Positions 5,595 through 7,858 of a stretch of 7,858 bases of DNA are shown in pieces. The position numbers and the translations under genes are program-made. Position 1 is the stretch's first letter; each line of letters opens with the position of its first letter. A model generated the notes under the pieces. It saw only the letters and a program-made list of their open reading frames with translations. It made no database searches and was not told where the DNA came from. Origin of the DNA: Hyphomicrobiaceae bacterium (GTDB lineage Bacteria; Pseudomonadota; Alphaproteobacteria; Rhizobiales; MH13); NCBI GenBank assembly GCA_020442235.1, contig JAGRKQ010000017.1, positions 1 through 7,858 on the forward strand, read 5' to 3'.

Positions 5595-6332
5595 ATGCAC
5601 AAGGCTCCGGTCACCGTCCTTCTGACCCGCGCCGAACCGGATGCCGGCCGCACCGCGCAGCGCCTGAGGAAGGCCGGCTTTCGCGTTGTCCTGTCGCCGT
5701 TGACGCAGCTTCGGATCACCGCCCCGGCCAAAACCATCATGGCCGCGCTCGAGCCACCGGCGACCCTCATCGTCACCAGCGGAAATGCACTGCGCGCCCT
5801 CAGGGCGCAGGGGCTGGCCCATCTGGTCGAGGGCCGAAGGGTCGCCTGCGTCGGCGGGCGCACGGCCGGTGCCATGAGGCGCGCCGGCGGACGGATCGTC
5901 GCGGTTGCGCCGACCGCCGCGCGGCTTGCCGACATCCTGCGCACGACATCCGGGCCCTTGCTGCACCTTGCCGGCCGCGACCGCCGACCCGAACTGACAC
6001 AAGCCTTTCAAGACCGCCTGGAGGTTCTGACGCTTTACGCCATGGAGCCAGTCGGAACCTTGCGCGATCATGCGCTGCGGCAATTGCAGTCCGGCGACAT
6101 CGACGCCCTGCTTCTCTATTCCCCGCGCGCGGCAACCCTTTGTGAAGAGGCCATGCGCAACACGGTCATGGAAAGGCCGCCGGCGCTGTTCTGCCTGTCG
6201 GAAGCCGTGGCCGAGGCCGCTTCCGCCATTCCCGCAACGACCGTCAGGGTCGCGGCGAATGCGACGGAAGCCGCCCTCCTTGCCGAACTCGTCATGTGGA
6301 CGGGAGCGACGGCAGGATGCAAGGATGTATAA
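5595..6332 (+). CDS. hemD: Uroporphyrinogen-III synthase
   Basis: HemD cyclises hydroxymethylbilane with inversion of ring D to uroporphyrinogen III, the step after HemC. The 245-residue protein matches this poorly conserved family by pattern: VLLTRAEPDAGRTAQRL (about 8-24), LIVTSGNALRAL (58-69), VACVGGRTAGAMRRAG (about 83-98), LLHLAGRDRR (122-131), a conserved tyrosine in TLYAMEPV (Y148), LLYSPRAA (173-180) and the C-terminal LSEAVAEAA (201-209). Two alpha/beta domains are expected. The ATG at 5595 lies 8 bases past the hemC stop; the Shine-Dalgarno GGAGG (5577-5581) overlaps the end of hemC at 13 bases, so translation is probably coupled. The gene order hemC-hemD supports the call. The same frame is open far upstream through hemC, but that part is a shadow of hemC. 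Confidence 0.93.
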   Translation: MHKAPVTVLLTRAEPDAGRTAQRLRKAGFRVVLSPLTQLRITAPAKTIMAALEPPATLIVTSGNALRALRAQGLAHLVEGRRVACVGGRTAGAMRRAGGRIVAVAPTAARLADILRTTSGPLLHLAGRDRRPELTQAFQDRLEVLTLYAMEPVGTLRDHALRQLQSGDIDALLLYSPRAATLCEEAMRNTVMERPPALFCLSEAVAEAASAIPATTVRVAANATEAALLAELVMWTGATAGCKDV

Positions 6333-6370
6333 AAGGCGCTTCGGCAACGGGGCTCCGAGCGGAGGATCAC

Positions 6371-7858
6371 ATGGCGCGCGACTCAAAGCCCAGCACTCGC
6401 AACACCCGCGGACGCTCGAAACCGGTGACCATCGACATCGAAGCGACCAGCTCGACCGCCGAGCCCGAAACTCCCGCCGGTGAGACGGCAGAAACGGCCG
6501 GCATGGAACCGGCGGTTGAAATCGTCGAGGCGGGCGCCGATCCGGTCGATGTGCCCCAGGAACAGGCATCGCAGGAAGGCGGGCCGGTGCAGGATACCCT
6601 CATCGACGAAAAGAGCGTGAGCGAGGCGGAAGCCGAAATCACCGAAGCGGCGCTCGAAACCGCGTCCGATTCGGCACCGACCGACGAAACGATGCTGGAA
6701 GCGGCCGGCGGAAGCCCCTTCGATGCCCCTGCGAGTGAGACAGATGCCGCGCCAGAAATGGCCGAGGACAGCCCCGCCACGGCCGAAGAAGACACGCCGC
6801 GACAGGACGCTTCCGAGCAGGGCGCTCCTCAACCGGCAGCGCCCGCGCCCCGCCGCTCCGGCGGCGGTCTTGTCGGCGGGCTCGTCGGCGGTGTTGCCGG
6901 TGCCGCGCTCGCCGTCGGCGCCGGGCTTTTCGGCCTCCTGCCCCTTGGCGGCGGCGGCGACATCCAGGGCGAACTGACAAGCCTTCGCAGCGAAATCGCC
7001 GCCCTGCAGATCCCGGCGAGCGACACCCCCGAAACATCGGGCGGCATCGACACGGAGACCCTCACCGCACTCGAAGACGAGATCGCCGGCCTGCGCGCCG
7101 CCATCGAGGAATTGCGCGCCGCGCCGGCACCCGAAGCCGCGCCCACCGTCTCCAGCGAGGATCTGGCCGCACTCGACGAGCGCCTTGCCGCCCTCGATGC
7201 ACGCCTCGGCAGCACGGAAACGACGCTCGCCGCCATCCCCGACACCCAGACCCTGGAACGCGTCGTCGCCGATGTCGCCACCGCCAACGCCGCCGTGGAG
7301 CGGGTCGAGGCGGCCGTCTCGGCCGGCGGCGCGGGCGAGGCACCGGCGCTGGAAACCCTGTCGGAGCGTCTTGCCGCCCTCGAAGCGGCAGCGCAAGGCG
7401 CGCCCGACGGCGCCGCCCTTGCCGCGCTCGCCGCCACCGTCGAAGAGCTTTCCGCCCGTATCGACGGCACATCGCAGGCGCTCGCCGGGCTCGACCGCAC
7501 CACCTTCACCGAGGAAGACCGCATCGCCATCGACGGCCTTCGCGGCCAGATCGAAACCATGGGCGAGCGACTGGAAGCCCTCTCCGTGACGGCGACCGAT
7601 GTCGTCGGAACTCCGCCCGAACCGGCCGCGCCCGATCCGGATCTCGTCGCCCGCATCGATGCCCTCGCCGCGGCCATTGCCGGCATGCAGGGCGGCGGCT
7701 CGGCCATCGGCGACCGGGTCAGCGCGATGAGCCTGTCCATCACCCAGTTCTCCGAGCGCCTTGCCGCGCTCGATGCTGCCGTCAGTGCCTTGAGAACCGA
7801 GACCACCGCCTCCGCCGGGGTGCAGGAAACCGCGCGCGCGGCGCTGGCCGCCGAAGTC
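6371..7858 (+). CDS. Mic60/mitofilin-like (COG4223) membrane-anchored coiled-coil protein, C-terminus cut by the window edge
   Basis: An open frame of 496 codons with no stop before the right edge, beginning at an ATG with a strong GGAGG 5 bases upstream. Architecture: a short basic start (MARDSKPSTRNTRGRSKP, 1-18); an acidic, Ala/Pro/Thr-rich and probably disordered region (about 20-160); two arginines, then a glycine-rich single membrane helix (about 167-190); and a long Ala/Leu/Glu-rich coiled coil (about 195 to the edge). With the basic flank before the helix, the N-terminus should be cytoplasmic and the coiled coil periplasmic. No cleavable signal peptide is seen. Alphaproteobacterial proteins of this plan, often next to hem genes, are the homologues of mitochondrial Mic60, which shapes cristae junctions and contacts the outer membrane. 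The conserved mitofilin C-terminal domain would lie beyond the window, so the assignment rests on architecture and context. It starts 38 bases after hemD and is probably co-transcribed with it. Confidence 0.82.
   Translation, partial: MARDSKPSTRNTRGRSKPVTIDIEATSSTAEPETPAGETAETAGMEPAVEIVEAGADPVDVPQEQASQEGGPVQDTLIDEKSVSEAEAEITEAALETASDSAPTDETMLEAAGGSPFDAPASETDAAPEMAEDSPATAEEDTPRQDASEQGAPQPAAPAPRRSGGGLVGGLVGGVAGAALAVGAGLFGLLPLGGGGDIQGELTSLRSEIAALQIPASDTPETSGGIDTETLTALEDEIAGLRAAIEELRAAPAPEAAPTVSSEDLAALDERLAALDARLGSTETTLAAIPDTQTLERVVADVATANAAVERVEAAVSAGGAGEAPALETLSERLAALEAAAQGAPDGAALAALAATVEELSARIDGTSQALAGLDRTTFTEEDRIAIDGLRGQIETMGERLEALSVTATDVVGTPPEPAAPDPDLVARIDALAAAIAGMQGGGSAIGDRVSAMSLSITQFSERLAALDAAVSALRTETTASAGVQETARAALAAEV
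7178..7776 (+). repeat. Quasi-periodic E-R-L-x-A-L repeat within the Mic60-like coiled coil
   Basis: The peptide ERL(A/E)AL recurs in frame at residues 270, 332, 399 and 462 of the Mic60-like protein (DNA 7178, 7364, 7565, 7754), with spacings of 62, 67 and 63 residues. Three copies are also close at DNA level: the 23-base blocks at 7178-7200, 7364-7386 and 7754-7776 differ at only one or two bases. The copy at 7565 is more diverged (ERLEAL). This suggests that the rod grew by duplication of a unit of about 63 residues, although alanine/leucine-rich coiled coils also yield such motifs by convergence. Confidence 0.55.

Noticed and set aside
5064..6569. A 501-codon minus-strand frame opposite hemC-hemD
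   Set aside because: It is a low-complexity Arg/Pro/Ser/Gly shadow of two well-identified genes, with no recognisable domain or ribosome binding site.
6383..7806. Two long minus-strand frames (6383-7396 and 6829-7806) opposite the Mic60-like gene
   Set aside because: One is Gly/Arg/Phe-rich and the other Ser/Ala-rich, as expected for the complement of Ala/Glu-rich coiled-coil codons. The plus frame has a GGAGG site, coherent architecture and operon context.

Overview
The window is GC-rich chromosomal DNA from an alphaproteobacterium, most likely of the Hyphomicrobiales (Rhizobiales). The evidence is the gene order (tsaD-gpsA divergent from hemC-hemD followed by a mitofilin-like gene), the alphaproteobacterial character of the COG3897-type methyltransferase, the DUF1761 and EVE proteins, and the uniform GC-rich codon use. 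Genus is not resolvable by eye. No tRNA, rRNA, CRISPR array, insertion sequence, phage gene or toxin-antitoxin pair was seen. Nothing suggests recent transfer.

Left part (1-4495), all on the minus strand. Read in the direction of transcription, a five-gene run starts near 4495: tsaD (tRNA t6A synthesis), gpsA (glycerol-3-phosphate dehydrogenase), an EVE-domain protein, a COG3897 methyltransferase related to the ETF-beta lysine methyltransferase METTL20, and a four-helix DUF1761 membrane protein. Gaps are 35-105 bases. An intrinsic-terminator-like hairpin with a T6 tract (609-631) ends the run. Beyond it, a separate sigma70-like promoter (551-579) would drive acs (acetyl-CoA synthetase), of which only the N-terminal 143 residues lie in the window.

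Middle (4496-4668): a 173-base divergent intergenic region with a good promoter candidate for hemC, a tandem 8-base repeat just upstream of it, and a possible hairpin around the hemC ribosome binding site.

Right part (4669-7858), plus strand: hemC and hemD, 8 bases apart, carry out consecutive steps of tetrapyrrole synthesis (porphobilinogen to hydroxymethylbilane to uroporphyrinogen III). 38 bases later, with a strong ribosome binding site, starts a long open frame that runs off the right edge. It encodes an acidic disordered N-terminus, one membrane helix and a long coiled coil, as in the alphaproteobacterial Mic60/mitofilin-like (COG4223) proteins commonly found next to hem genes.

Most of the window is housekeeping. 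The points most worth a second look are the Mic60-like protein with its long acidic N-terminal domain and a roughly 63-residue internal periodicity, and the grouping of a tRNA-modification enzyme with a probable protein-lysine methyltransferase and an EVE reader-type domain.
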